This document shows, piece after piece, positions 1 through 45,171 of a stretch of 64,000 nucleotides of DNA (the stretch's first letter is position 1; each line of letters opens with the position of its first letter). Source of the stretch: Micrasema longulum (taxonomy: Eukaryota > Arthropoda > Insecta > Trichoptera > Brachycentridae); the NCBI GenBank assembly GCA_022494885.1, contig JAGVSM010001173.1, forward strand, positions 1 to 64,000, written 5' to 3'. The position numbers and the translations under genes were made by a program. The notes below the pieces were generated by a model that saw nothing but the letters and a program-made list of their open reading frames with translations, was not told where the DNA came from and made no database searches.

Positions 1-980
1 GTAATTTTTAGCTTAACGATAAAATAACAACTACTAATCACTGAAAAAAAGGTTACTCAATTTTAGCAGAAAATGGTTAGAGATGACAAAAACGTTTTAT
101 TTTTGAGTGATCTGCGGAAATTCAATTTAACACAATGGAAACAATGAAATAACGAAGAGAAATGACATAATTTTCATTCAACAAGTTTGAAATAACCAGG
201 TATCACTATTTGTTAATGCTATCTAGTAACCAATAATGAACGTATATATTTTGTACGACCGAAGGATAAGTATATAGTATTCATAATAATAAAACGATGG
301 CAGAAAAGGTAGCTTTCTGAGCATATATAAAAAGTGAGTATTCAATTGCTTATATTGGGGAAGAAAAAATAGTTTAAAAAAACATTCTATGGGAAAATGG
401 AAATGTTCAAAAATCGGTAAAGTTTCGATCAAGTTCCGTAGATCGATAGATTTCCCAAAAAATGGTAGATCTACCGAAAAACTAATAGGATTGGCAACGC
501 TGTCTGTCACTTTAGTAGACCACTGATAATGCGTTAAAGCGTCTATACCACAAACAATTGTATTGTGTAGCACGTGATTACAAGAGGTACCTACGTACGT
601 AATCAAAGAAATTAATCACACGAAAAAACATAAACTAAACATAAAACAGTGTGCAAAGAAACAAATTGTCAAAAAGAAATTAATATCTCGAAATAGTGAC
701 CAGTACAGATATTTATAAATGAATCACCACATACGTAATACGTTCAATAATAAAAAACAATTTATTAATAAATCATATTTAGATAAATTATCTCACTTTC
801 TTGTACTTTTACTACGTATTATGTTATGTTATTAATATGTTTATCGTTTTTAATTATGCCCAATGGGCGTATAAATAATTTACTTATTGGAGTGACAAAG
901 GTAGTAGGTATCTTTATTATATCGTGTCCCATTAATAATATGGTGATCAGAGCCAAAAAGTTAAATATTTCAATAATACC
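1..980. other. AT-rich stretch without a recognisable gene
   Basis: Both strands contain only short open frames biased toward F, Y, L and I, as expected from AT-rich DNA. No domain, splice-consistent exon or repeat end could be recognised. A minus-strand frame at 223-606 has no recognisable family motif and is not called. Confidence 0.5.
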
Positions 981-991
981 TAGGCTTGCAC

Positions 992-1432
992 CTATAGTAG
1001 GATTCCAATTATCCGAACTCCAACTATCCGAATCGCTGATTATCCGAATTGAATTCCTGAGTGTGACCACATGCAACTTCTCACGGTTCAGCAGATGCGC
1101 AACTTGACTACCCGAAAACGGATGATGACATTCAAACACTTTGACCGAGATGTTCAGCAAGCAATGACTTTAATTTACTGTACTGTACGTACAAACTGTA
1201 CAAATGTACAGCACTTGTAACTACGCTTAGCATGTCAAAGTGTTGCCTTTTCATATAATTAATTAAATGCTATTTTTCTTAAAACATAGTTTTTTCCCTC
1301 ATTTTCAAAATACATACAGTAATTAATTAAAATTTCCGATTTTTACGAAAGAAAAACAATTATCCTAATTTTTTACTATACTAATGAGGTTCGGTTCCAA
1401 TTGATTCAGGTAATTGGAGTTCTACTGTATTT
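992..1432. mobile_element. pogo/Tigger-type non-autonomous DNA transposon
   Basis: The left end reads TATAGTAGGATTCCAATTAT followed by repeats of TATCCGAA. The right end, read on the other strand, is TACAGTAGAACTCCAATTAC. The two are imperfect terminal inverted repeats of the type seen in pogo/Tigger elements (CAGTAGAACTCC..TATCCGAA), which insert at TA. The roughly 440 bp between them have no transposase coding capacity. Family assignment rests on the terminal sequence only. Confidence 0.55.
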
Positions 1433-1686
1433 ACATTTTGAACATGCTGTTTGTTTTTTAATTAAATTAACTAATTGCTTTCTTTATGCTATGTTCTTTT
1501 TTTATTTTTCCTTTCTTTTCAAAACCATACTGTTTTTGTTTATTTAGCTACTCAAAAAAATGTCTGCCTAAAAACAAGTTGCACCTAGTTAGACAGACCA
1601 CATATAATCAGATATCTATTTTCATAAAAAGTGTTGTAGATTAACAAATGTTAATTTTGTTAATAAACTAAGATTATTGTTATTAT

Positions 1687-1905
1687 TGCTATCATCATTT
1701 CCTTTTCATCGCCCAGTGGTGTGTAGGGCACTGCATTGCTCAACCAAATGCAGTGTATTTCGATCATCTGTTACGTAAAGGTAAGGTGATCAGTCTTGCG
1801 CTTTTGATGCCAGTCCATGAACAATGAAATATTGCGGTTCGAACAACCTTTTTTTAAATTTTACGACCACCCTGCCAGGAATTGAAACTAGAGCATTAAG
1901 GGTGG
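1687..1905 (-). repeat. tRNA-derived SINE (family S1b), degenerate
   Basis: On the minus strand this copy ends in the TGATGA-type tail (plus strand ATCATCAT at the left). It shares the GTGGTGTG..GGGCACTGCATTG and GGTAAGGTGATCAGTCTTG blocks with the better preserved copies at 22185 and 30727. The tRNA-like head at the right is decayed. Confidence 0.6.
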
Positions 1906-2094
1906 TAGGTGAAAGTCCGCCATTGAGTCGAAAACATTCATCCAGGTTTCTGTTTATTTTTCACAAACAAAACTGTATTCTTTGCTCGCCTGGACATGAC
2001 ACATAGTAAAATATGTGGTTAAGAGGTAATTGAAGAAAAATATTTTGTACACATAAATAACAATATTTTATTTTTTAAAATTTAATTAGAATTG

Positions 2095-2250
2095 AATAAG
2101 AAATGTCAAAAGCAGACACAATCGAAGGACATGTTTGACAAGATGTATGAATGTGGAAGAACCTAGGAATGTATGTCAGGATAGACGCGTATGGCGGTCT
2201 ATCTTCTCGACCTACCTTTGCTGGGAAATGGCGTTATGGTAGTAGTAGAA
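2095..2250 (+). mobile_element. 3' fragment of RTE-like non-LTR retrotransposon
   Basis: The DNA closely follows the last ~150 bp of the better preserved copy at 15321-15899: the stretch coding for MTRCMNVE, then WRS..AYP, and ending in ATGGTAGTAGTAG. The reading frame is broken. It is a 5'-truncated 3' end, as expected for target-primed reverse transcription. Confidence 0.75.
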
Positions 2251-2382
2251 TAAGAAGTCGTTTTATTTTCGTTCATTTTTAATATTCAATGAAAAGTAGA
2301 TTTATCCCATTTGGTCATTCCACTATTGACATTCCAAGAAATTTTGTTGATTTTTGAAAAAAAATATAACCATCACACTGTT

Positions 2383-2645
2383 ACCCCGTAAGGGTAGGCA
2401 AAGCAGATAGAACGCCATTTTACTCTGTCTTTGCACACAGATCTCACTTCCTCTACATTCATACATATTCTTTTGCACGCTCGCCAATTATTCCGACTTT
2501 CAGCATGTCAATCTTCAAGTTTTTGTACGGCATCTATCAAGATTCGCATTATACATCTTTTTAGCCGTTCTTTCGCTATGCATTCGCTCTGCTTGTTCAA
2601 ACCAACGTAGAGTTCCTTTCTTGATTTTGAATCTAATGGTCCACA
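2383..2645 (-). mobile_element. 3' fragment of RTE-like non-LTR retrotransposon, opposite strand
   Basis: Reverse-complement translation gives KKGTLRWFEQAERMHSER and, after frameshifts, WRS..AYPYG-like sequence. This matches the protein encoded at 15321-15872 (KKGSLRWFGHVERMDDER). It is a second, older and inverted copy lying about 130 bp from the plus-strand copy at 2095-2250. Confidence 0.7.
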
Positions 2646-2654
2646 AAAATAATT

Positions 2655-4000
2655 TTATTTATTTTATTATTTTTTCACGCCCATAAGGCTTTTACATACA
2701 TGAAAATTTTACAAAATATAAGTATATAAACAACATTAAATTTAAAAAATACAATATAAAGCAACAAAAGATAGAACGGTGTTAAGAAGTAAAGTTGGTA
2801 TAAAAAAAGAAGATGAGTATATAAACAGTATGGAGTATATTAGCATTAATGTGTCATTAAATCAAATTAAATTGTACGAAATTACAATAAACTTTCGCTT
2901 ATTAATTTGAATTGTCAAGTTGTTAACTTTTTTGTGACAAACCAACATATTATATTACCGCTAAGGTATATTATTTTATTTTTTAATATTTTGTGACACT
3001 ATATTCCCTTGAATATTTGTAGATAATTTCTAAACTAAAAATAAATAACCTACATTTTTTCCTCATTTCTATACAATTGTTGTATACCTTTTAATATCGG
3101 GAGTTGAACAGCATTCACTATTATTTTATAATTTGCAAGAAAAATATACAAATTAAGAATAAAATAAAGCATTCGGTACATTCGATTGCATATAAAACCT
3201 AAAAGGAAAAGATAAAAAAAGAAAAAAGACACGTTAATAAATAATAAAAATCCCAATTTTTAATATAAATACATAGTTGTATCAGTTGTATGCGAATAGA
3301 TTTTTTTTTTACAAAACTTTCAGCGAGCAAAATACAACTACTAAGCAAAATCTAAATAAGAATGATAATATAAATACACATACACACACCTTTTTGCTGT
3401 ACCACAATTTAGGATGTTTGATTTTTATTTAGAAACTTTGCTGATCTGTCCTTAAATCATTTTTTAAAAATGTTATTATATCATTTTCGACTGTTTGTTT
3501 CTGTAAAATAAATAAATAAAATAATAAATAAGAAACGAGATTTAAGTGACTTTAACAAATAATGAGTAAAATGAAAATAAATTTTACTTGAACTTAGTGA
3601 ACTATATAACAAAAGACAAAACTATTGTACATAAATAAAAAACTGTAATACAGTTACAGTTAAATAAAGCAATAACTTGGTGTTCTAGAAAATGTTATAA
3701 AATAAACATAAATATTGTAAAGCACTTAAATAAAGCAACATACCTAGTAAGAAAACATATTTCTCTCAAAAAATTCATGCCAATAAAAAATAAAAATCCA
3801 CAAGTTTTGCAATAAATGCACAGTTGTATGTGAATAGAAAATTAAAATTATAAACATGCTTTAAAGAGCACGTCTGTAAAAAAGAAATAAACTTCATATA
3901 AATAAAATAAATTTGTACGATTTTTTATGCATACTACGGTATTATAAAAAAGATAACTCAAAATCCTGTTACAAAATGTTATTTACCTCTGTCATTGTTC
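2655..4000. other. AT-rich DNA, possible LINE 3'-UTR debris
   Basis: The start of this stretch (ACGCCCATAAGGCTTTTACATACATG) resembles 31805-31840 (AACGCCTTGTAGGCTTTTACATG), which suggests a shared, non-coding LINE-tail repeat. The rest is A/T-rich with no convincing coding frame. Confidence 0.35.
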
Positions 4001-4004
4001 TGAT

Positions 4005-4150
4005 TGGTCAGAAATTAGCAAAACCGCGTGCGCAAGCGTGCGAATGGCGCGAACGCGCAAGATCAGTAATCAGCTGAGCGCTGGTCGCTTGTGGTAGGTG
4101 AAAATCGACGAAATGTTCACTGTCATACCTAGATCATTTTTGTAAGTATC
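4005..4150 (+). promoter_or_regulatory. Probable promoter / 5'-UTR region of the malic enzyme gene
   Basis: A short block richer in G+C and CpG than everything around it lies just upstream of the first coding ATG. It contains an NRF-1-like TGCGCAAGCG at 4029-4038, further GCGCGAACGCGC sequence, and a CAGCTG E-box at 4071-4076. A donor-like GTAAGT at 4142-4147 could end an alternative untranslated first exon. No TATA box is convincing. The transcription start cannot be placed from the sequence, so this is inferred from base composition and position. Confidence 0.45.
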
Positions 4151-4350
4151 TGAATTAATATTTGTGATTTTCTGAATTAAAACCAATACGCCGATCACTC
4201 CAAATCCGAGAAATAATAATATTTTTTATATGACAGTGATGTGCAAATGTGTCATCTGTGCCAAGTGTACGTTTCGAGTTCGCTGGAAATAGCATTTTGC
4301 GATCGATATAATACGTTTGGTATGTTTTGATAATCTTGACCTCGATAATA

Positions 4351-36668
<32,318 letters not shown>

Positions 36669-38250
36669 TACTCCCAGGTGCAGATTTGTCCCATGATGCT
36701 CGCCACTTTCTCAACACTATAACACGCTTCAATCTTCTATATATTTTTTGTTGCTAACCCTTTTTGTGCTCCTTAGGACAATATGGAGGTTTTTTTTTTC
36801 ATTTTTTGCAAGGAAGAAAGATATGAAGTTTTCAACTGATATCTGAATAATTTTACGAAAATTGTTCTGCAATAATTAAACTAAATAACATGATTTTTAG
36901 TGAATATCTTTTTAATTGCTTTTTGAACATCACAAGATTAACGATGAGAAGTTATAAATGCCATGATTTACGGTATTTTTCTTTCATCTTTATATAATGA
37001 CAAAATACACTAGCTTATCTACTTTACATTATATAAACACCGGGACCTCTTTTTACATGGTTTTAAAATGGTACATAAAATAAATAATTTTTTGAACATT
37101 AATTAAACAATGCGTAGTAGTAATATAATTATACTTTTCATTTTTGGAATTTCCTTCGTCACTCTTTTACTTGGCGTATAATATTTATATGACATAAATA
37201 GTGAATAATCTTTATTACGGTTGTTTTTCTTTTATAGTAGTTATAATATTTTGATTTCTTTTTGTGTTTTTTAATATAATTAAGGATTTTCACAGTTTTA
37301 TTCTACAATAAATAATAAACGATTTAAATTTTTTGGAAATCCCGGATTGATCTTTGTACAAGGAAATCCATTCCACGGTTGTTCTTTTTTCGTATACTTG
37401 GATACCCACCAAGTAAAAAGAGATTCCGGTACTAAATTTGTGACAATTCTTTGTCAATGTAGCATCAACTTATAATATATCTATTAATCCATTCAATCAT
37501 CAGTTAATACTCGTACTATACAGTTCTATAATGTATGTCAGTATTTTACTCGAATCAATCTTTGATTTCTGCAGTTTTACTCGCACAAACTAAACTAATG
37601 TTATTAAAAATAGACCTTTTCTAGCTTAGATTCTCACACCTCAGTCCCTTTATTAATGTTTGTCTTTTCAAATAGAGCACTGATTATTGTGTGTAATATT
37701 ATTTTAAGAGCACCTCATTTTTAACTAAAATCAGTTAATATTGTGTTTATCGCCTAATCTTTTCCCCCTTTGCACACAGCTTAATGAACTTACTAGAATT
37801 TCAATACTTAAAAGCGCATTTTATATGGCTGTACTCTTTCATTTTGTAATGCGTCGAAAGGGTATCGTCCATACGCATGACATATTTTAATAATGTTTAA
37901 ATATTAAAGTTTCATTTGATTAATTAAATAGTAATTATTACAGGTTCGATTCCTAAATTTTATTGAATATTACAAGTATTTAAAATAATAGGTATGGAAA
38001 TACACAAATAGAAAGGAGAAATTTCACCTTTTATTGGTTAGTTTTCATTAATCGTATAACAAAAAATATTCTGGAAGAATGATGTCGAAAACAAATTATT
38101 AGTTGCTTTAAACAATTTGCTGAACAATTAGGAAATATTTTTTTTTTCTTTTCACAGATGTTTCGGACAGATGTTTTCCGATTTCTAATGATAATTCTCA
38201 GTTAGTTGAACAAACATACTTTTTCTACCAAAAATGTATTTTAACTGAGT
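36669..38250 (+). other. Probable 3'-UTR of exon 12a isoform, then spacer
   Basis: No coding sequence follows the TAA. AATAAA occurs at 37079-37084 and 37307-37312, either of which could set the 3' end. For the 12b and 12c isoforms the same DNA is intron. Confidence 0.45.
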
Positions 38251-38259
38251 TTCAGAATA

Positions 38260-38338
38260 CAGTAAAACTACTATTATTCGATGATCAGGATATTCGGCAA
38301 TCCGGATGGCTGTAGTTCAGATAAACGGAGTTCTACTG
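38260..38338. repeat. Very short pogo/Tigger-type MITE
   Basis: CAGTAAAACTACTATTATTC..GGCAATCC..TTCAGATAAACGGAGTTCTACTG: the ends are CAGTA(A/G)AACT inverted repeats with ATTCGA/TATCTGA-type sub-termini, only 79 bp in all. It is an internal-deletion derivative of the family seen at 992-1432. Confidence 0.6.
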
Positions 38339-38344
38339 CGGTTA

Positions 38345-40970
38345 CATTAGAATAATTTATCAGAGCATTCTAATAATTGCGATTGCTTTGAATATGGTTG
38401 AAAGATATTTTTTTTAATGTTCAAATGGAGGTTGAATTCTATCAAATTTTTCAGGCAAAGAATAAAGATACATAGCCGTATATTTTCAAATAAATCTACA
38501 GTTAATATGCTGCACCGATTTGTATTTATGGTCAAACCTATCATTCCTGTTTATGCTTATTCTTATAGGTTATATTTGCATTTTTATCAGTGCTTTATTT
38601 GTATAGTAGATTGATGTAATGTTCTTGTTTTCATATATTACGTTTAAAAATATAATTTTTGTGTTGATGTATCTTTTCTTTCCAGTGATGCACGCTTTAA
38701 TAAATTGTCTCCGTTGTGCATTTTACTTTATGCTTTTGTGTATGCTTTACATTGACATCTATTAGTAATAATTTTTACTGTCAAACTCCAAAATATGTTA
38801 AAAATACTACTTGAAAACGTGTATTTTGGTATCTGAAATACCTATTTTTTGACATTTGAAAGTTAAACTGGCAGTTTAAACCATAAATTGTTTCTATAAT
38901 ACTTTTTTCGTTGATAAATGTAAAGTTTTTTGCATTAAACTTAAAACGATTTCTTGTGTAACTAACTGCTTGTCAAAAAATTTGGAACATTTAATCAAAA
39001 ATAGTTTGGTTTAATATGTGGTACTGTTTAGTAAAGAAAAGTATAAAAATAATGTTCTAATTGAGGGGGTTAAAAGCAAAAACGCCACTGTCCATGATCA
39101 CGGTTTTTGAGAAGACCAACAAAACCAGTAGCGAAAAGACTATTTCTTTTAAGTTAAACTCTGTACCTACCTTTTATAAATAAATAAAAATGTAATGTAA
39201 CCCACAGACAAACCTTGGCTTTGCGGCAACAACAATACAATTATGTATGCTATTTTATTGTAAGAATAAATAAAATAATGAAAATAAAAAATAAAATTAA
39301 AAATCAATAAAAAAAAAAGTTGAATACATTAAACTTTCAAGAAATAGTATTTTCGCTGTGGGTTTTGTTGGTATTTCCAAAAACAGTGATCATAGGCATT
39401 GGTGTTTTTGCTTTTATCCACCTCAATTGTTAGTTTTCTTACTTTCCTCTTTTTTATTGATTCATTTTATTAAGATTTTTCTCTTTCTCCATTTTGTCAA
39501 TAAAAAATATTGTTGGGATCGTAGAACAACGGCGGATGTGCGAAAAACGCGACATTGCCTTTTTTTATATTTAATTTTGAAAAAGTTATATAAAGGCTTT
39601 ATATTCCAGGTTTGAAATGATATACTTTTGTACTTAACATCAATTTTATCCGCTCTCATTTAAAGTTGAAAAAATCACATGCGTCGTTGTTCTACGATCA
39701 TGACGATATATATACATATATATATTTATTATTTATGTACATTCCAAAATATATTATTTTAGTTTTGTGTAATTTAATGTTTTTGCATGTTTTTCCTCAC
39801 GTTTGTGAATGAATGCATGTCTTTGTTTGTTTTTTTAAAAACTTCAATTTAATGTTTTATTTTTAATAACAGTAATACCTGAAAATTACATTTTGATTGG
39901 TTTTCTGATTTGCAACGGTGTGATTATGTAGTAAATTTAAAAAAATGTTTATCCGTACATAATTCCCTCCTAATTTATCAAAAAATGAATACCTCTAAAC
40001 TCTTATCCTACGGTGTAAAAATATTCTGCTGAAATTTTCAGATTCTTAAAATATTTAACTTAACTGAAAACATTGCATTTCTTATTATTTAGAATCCCCG
40101 ATGGCTTCAGAAGGTTTTTGAAAATAAAATCACGTGTTTCAAAGCAGAAAAATGTCATTTGAGGTATTACTGTATAAAGTGTTTCATGTTTATCATTTCT
40201 GGTGAATAAATAATTCATTTGATGTACTTTATCAACCTTTGAAAATAAACATATAGTGCTACTCACTAGTAAGGTTTTACTACTCACATCCAGGGTTTAA
40301 AAGTTTGAAGCCTAGAGCAGTTAATCTTACTGAAAATATTAGTGATCTGATATTGCCTAAATTTTTCATTTGTTAAATATTAATACATATATGTATTAAA
40401 AAATATGCAATAAGAAGCCTTCAATTTGTATGTCTTTATTCCCATACTGTTCTAACATTTAACATGCAATCAATTCCTTCATAGAAATTATAATAAACAA
40501 TTTATTTACAACACTTATCTGCAAACTTATGCACATTTAAAAAAAAAGTTTTTTCTTTCTATGAAATTTACTTTTGTGTCAATTTTACAAAATTATGCCC
40601 ACTTTTAATTTTCTTTAATTTTTACATTTGTTTTCTAAATTAATAATTATGGTTATTTTTAAGTATCCTGAGAATATTATTAATGAAAAAAAATGCATTT
40701 AACTACCAGAAGACTTTAACAATGCCGAGTTGCTTAAATAGTAAAATAAATACAGTATTAAAAAATATATGCCAAATACATTTATCAAACATTTTCGAAG
40801 TAAAAATGCTATACTTTTACTAATAATATGTAAGTACTCTCTCCTTCCAATCGATTTTACTAGCCGGTAAATCTTTTTACTTGCCTTTAGCAAATTGAGA
40901 ATCGAATATGTCTAGTGATGAAAATTTATGTTTATTTTAAAATGCCATTTCTAAAATTCATTCTACTCAA
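38345..40970. other. Spacer between exons 12a and 12b
   Basis: AT-rich. An acceptor-like CTTTCCAG at 38685 precedes a 30-codon frame that lacks any malic enzyme C-terminal pattern and is not called. A short AT dinucleotide run lies at 39709-39730. Nothing else was recognised. Confidence 0.45.
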
Positions 40971-40974
40971 ATAG

Positions 40975-41135
40975 GTTTAGCATCTGTATACCCGCAGCCG
41001 GATCATCTAAAGGACCTAATTGAGTCCCATTTATACAACGCGGATTACGAATCTTCAATGCCAGCCACGTGGAGCTGGAATCCCGAAGGACAATTTAATA
41101 TTAGGCCCATAGCTCCTGTTAGCAAAATTATCTAA
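40975..41135 (+). CDS. Men: Men alternative terminal exon 12b
   Basis: Preceded by the acceptor CTCAAATAG, this frame completes the same split Gly codon. It reads GLASVYPQPDHLKDLI.. HLYNADYESSMPATWSW and stops at TAA after 52 further residues (predicted isoform 614 aa). It is clearly homologous to exon 12a: GLAS-YP-P, LYN--YE-S-P, NIRP versus NVRP. No other malic-enzyme exon lies between 12a and 12b, so it is read as an alternative last exon. ATTAAA at 41341-41346 could be its polyadenylation signal. Confidence 0.85.
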
Positions 41136-41724
41136 ACATTAATCATTAAGTAATATATATAAACCCACAGATCGAAACTTTTACAGCACTTTTTTAAACA
41201 CTAGTTATGTGACATCTAGAAATCAGGCTATCTAAATATTACGAGATTATGTATTAATTAAATGCTTATTATTATTTTTAAACCTAATTTAAAATGAACC
41301 TTACCTCTATCTTTAAAGTTGTTGAAGTTTTAATATTTAAATTAAAAGAATTGCTGTAAAATTTTCGACAATGGCTTGTTAAATACGTTTCTTTACTTCC
41401 GTATAATTTCAACAAACATTTGGTTTTAAACATAATATATTTGAAAAGTCATTCCAAAGTTTGTTTTTAAATTTTTTTACTAGTAAACTAACATTTTTCA
41501 GCATGAAATAATTATTTCATACGAATGCAGTACTGAAATTATAACCTTGTTCAAGTCCAACTTTAGTATTTTTTGTAATTACATTTTTTTTGGTTGTTTA
41601 CATAGAATAATAATAAAAATAAGGTGGACATTGCAAACATAATGTGTACGTCTATTTCTAATAATTAATTTATTTATTTTGGAATGAGTATTTAAATTTT
41701 TGTTCCAGTCTTAAAGTACCAACT

Positions 41725-42163
41725 TCCAATGAGGAATTTATATGCTTCTTACACGTGGTAAAAATTAGAGCATGTTATTGTATGACGAAGTTTCTCGAAA
41801 ATGTATGAAAAAAAAAAAAAATGGTTTTAATAAAAATCAACTACTTTGAATCATTTCATAACTTTTTGTGAATCAGCCAATCAATTACAGCGTTGTTATG
41901 TGTTGTGATAGATTTCCGGTTTCCAGGCAACCATTTTTTTCAACGTTTACTGTATTTTGACGATACGGGGCTCTTCTTTTAAATGTCAGCACAACTCACT
42001 GACGACAACTCGTGACGTCACGGCAAAGTAAATGAAAAATTACCAACTTTAAAAAATCATAATGATGATAATACGATACATAAAAATATTGAAAAAAACT
42101 TTCGGTTTAGTTTGATAGTCTATTATTAATATAAAAAATTATAAATTCCTCATTGTTGTTGAC
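41725..42163. repeat. Non-autonomous DNA element (family M2), full copy
   Basis: The left end CAATGAGGAATTTATA and the right end TATAAATTCCTCATTG are inverted repeats. Inside are ATCAGCCAATCAATTACAGC, TTTCCGGTTTCCAGGCAACC and GTGACGTCACGGC, shared with 8160-8440 and 49780-50045. No transposase. It lies between exons 12b and 12c. Confidence 0.6.
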
Positions 42164-42164
42164 T

Positions 42165-44860
42165 TGTTATAAACATAAAATTTGTATTTCGTCAGATTTA
42201 TTGCTTTGCCGAATACAATGCATATAAGGAGTATATCCAGAGCCATTTTCACATTATTTGTCATACTGCTTTCATTGTACTTCCAACATAAATTCCATCA
42301 AACTGCATATAAAAATGGCTTATTTGTTGGTGAATTCAGAGTGAATATTCACCGATTTGCCATACATTTTTCTTCCAGAAAAAAGACACTGTTTCAACCT
42401 ACTCTTTAGCAATTTCTGTTCTATTTACTGTGAAATAATGCCAAATAAACACCCAGTACTAAAAACATTATAAATGTTAAAATTAGCTTACTGTTTACCA
42501 CTACAAACTTTACGCAACTGAATTAATTTATTTAAGTGAGATTGAGATTATAAATAATATTTTAGTGAATGTGATATTACCACAAGGGATGTTTGATTTT
42601 TTTAAAGTTATCATCAAAGTATTATTAAGGGCTGTTTTTTTTTATAACTACATATTATTTATGTTACATAAATGTATTTATAATTTAAATATTTGTTTAT
42701 ATGAAGACATTTACCATCGTAATCTTTTTCTTTTAAATTACGTACATATTTGTTCATACAAATTTTAAAGCCTTTGTATTTATTATTAAATTAGTTTTAT
42801 ATGTATTTGACCACTGCAATGGTGCTACTTAAACTAATTGATTTAACAATTATTTATTTTGCACGCTTGATATATTATGTAGAATATGTAGTTGATGAAG
42901 AATACATATGGCTAACATAATAAATAATTCATCAACTTGAATTTTGAAAGTTTTTATTTCTGCAATGAAAATACAGATAATATAAATTTTACTGTATTTT
43001 ATTAACCTTTGATAAACATATTAATATGTATATACAATTGCATGTAGATATAAATATTTTCCACTCGAGTTTTTAACACACGTGCTGTGCATGAAACCAT
43101 TGCAATTATTCTATCATGTTAACTTAACTCGATGTTCACTTTTGTCTGTTGAATTAATTCTAGTAAAAAGTGGTAATCAATTGTTATTCAGTATAAAGTG
43201 AGTATTTATGTGTGTGAAATTAAAATTTTATGGATCGTTGTGTCATTTCTTGTCGATACTAGTTTTCCCTTTTTATCCACGTGTAGAGGAATAGCTTTTT
43301 AATAAATTCAATTTATCCTCTCAATTTTTTTTCTACTCTCTTAAACCCTTTGTTCTCTGAACATGGATTTTTGAATTATGTTATTCAAAAACTATTACTT
43401 ATTTTTATTGTTTATTTTAAATCTTTATATAAAAAAAAAAATAGTCGTACAAATTTGTACTGGGGATTAGCAATATAAGAAGTTGTTATTTATTTTAATT
43501 TGTTTGCTATCATAATTATAATATTGATGTTCGTAAAGGAGTAGCATTTTTACACAATAATATGGGTGACAGCTCTAAGCAAAACTGATCCCCAGTAGTC
43601 ATTTTTTGGAAGTAATTACTTTCAAATGGCCAAAACTACTAATAAGTGTCCAAACGTGTACCAACAGTGATTAGTTACATCATATGCATTCTCATATAAG
43701 AGATATATCAGTTATTTTACACCTGGACAAATATATACCGCCAGGGAGCAAAGGTTTAATGGACTTGCTTTATTCTATCAGTGAACAAAATTAACCACAA
43801 ATACTTGTTGAATGAAAATAACATGCAAGACGTGTTTACTATAATACTGTATAAGCCTTAATGTAAAAGTTTTTTTGGCACTGGATAACCTTTGTTGTAT
43901 AGACATTTTAAATTTATAAGTTCCCCTCATTCAAATGTTGGAAGAATATTTTTCAACTTTAAACATTCTAAAACATCTGGTAAAAAAGGATGACTGTATT
44001 TACAATTCTGATTGTGAACTAGAACTATATTCGTGTATAAATAATGTCGTCAATTTGACGTTAAAAAATAAAAGACAAAGCTATCTTTAACTCCTAGTTT
44101 CGTAAAACAGTTTTAAAAATTAAAACAAAATCATTATTTTTAAGTGTTTTTTAAGGGCATTGTTCAGACTAGTGCATAGTGATTAAATATTGTTACAAAA
44201 AAGTACTAAATATCTAAAATTAACATTAAAACTTGTTATAAACATATCCTTTTAATGAAAGGTAATTGCTTTATCTGTATTTGATTTTAAATCAGTTTTA
44301 TTCAATTAAATATATAATTTATTTACAAATACTAATTATATATATGTACATTTAAATGTATGTATATTATGAAGTAATTATAGAACTTTATCATCCAGTT
44401 ATAAGAAGTCATTAATTAATAATATTATCAACACATAGTGAATAGAACTGTTATCTATTTAGAAGTGGTTATTGCCACAAATTAATTACACCGTCAAAAT
44501 ATTCAAATAAAAAATAATAATGGTAACCTCAGTCCTTGTAGGCAGAACAAGTAAATATTATTCAAATATTAATTGTATTATTTGCAGTATTTTAGAATAT
44601 TATTTGTATCTTTGGAATGTTGCAAATGTTATAATTATGGGTTTACAATATTAAAATCAATTGTTCCCAAATCAATTTGGTTGTTTTTTTTTTATGATTA
44701 TGAAAATATTCCTTTCCTTTGTCCTTCATCTTGAGATCTTTGAAAAAAATATGCTTTCACGGGTGAAGATAAATACATCGAAATTACTAGTGCATCCTCC
44801 AACGATCAATCTAATCGACATGTTGAAATTTATATTTTTGTGTTGTAAAAAAAAAATTTT
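42165..44860. other. Spacer between exons 12b and 12c
   Basis: AT-rich with only short, low-complexity frames. No gene or repeat recognised apart from a small inverted repeat GTTGATGAA/TTCATCAAC at ~42891-42938. Confidence 0.4.
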
Positions 44861-44867
44861 TAAACTG

Positions 44868-45030
44868 TGCCATGGCAGGCGCTGTGAACTGCTGTAGTGT
44901 CGTGAACTCTAGATCGGGAGGTCCGAGGTTCGAATCCTGCTTTACCACAATTTAGTTCCATTTTCTAACATAGTTATTTACAACTAAAAATAAATAGCAC
45001 GGAAATTGAAATATTTGGGTAAATCAGAAG
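44868..45030 (+). repeat. tRNA-derived SINE (family S3)
   Basis: A head including GGAGGTCCGAGGTTCGAATC (B box), then CCATTTTCTAACATAGTTAT and GAAATATTTGGGTAAATCAG as in the copy at 28985. Confidence 0.65.
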
Positions 45031-45094
45031 AAAGCAAATATTTAATTGAGTATATTTTATTTTAAATATCCTGGCATTTATTTTACGCTGTGTA

Positions 45095-45171
45095 TGCTAT
45101 ACAAGGTAACGAGGCAGCTGATGAACTGGCAAGGCTGAGAGCTGAGACAGCCCCAGTACCTACTAATACGT
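45095..45171 (+). mobile_element. RNase H-like fragment of a non-LTR element
   Basis: The plus strand reads QGNEAADELARLRAETAPVP and then a stop. GNE-ADELA is the conserved end of RNase H domains in R1/I/Jockey-type retrotransposons. It is only ~25 codons long and ends 109 bp before exon 12c. Confidence 0.6.

Noticed and set aside
223..606. 127-codon minus-strand open frame
   Set aside because: Composition is dominated by F, Y, L and I as expected from AT-rich DNA, with no motif, splice context or repeat match.
37943..37965. Another possible phase-1 acceptor (TTACAG then GTTCG) after exon 11
   Set aside because: The frame stops after seven codons and has no similarity to malic enzyme C-termini.
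38685..38790. Acceptor-like CTTTCCAG followed by a 30-codon frame compatible in phase with exon 11
   Set aside because: The encoded sequence has none of the YP, LYN..Y..S.P or W patterns shared by the three terminal exons, so chance is more likely.
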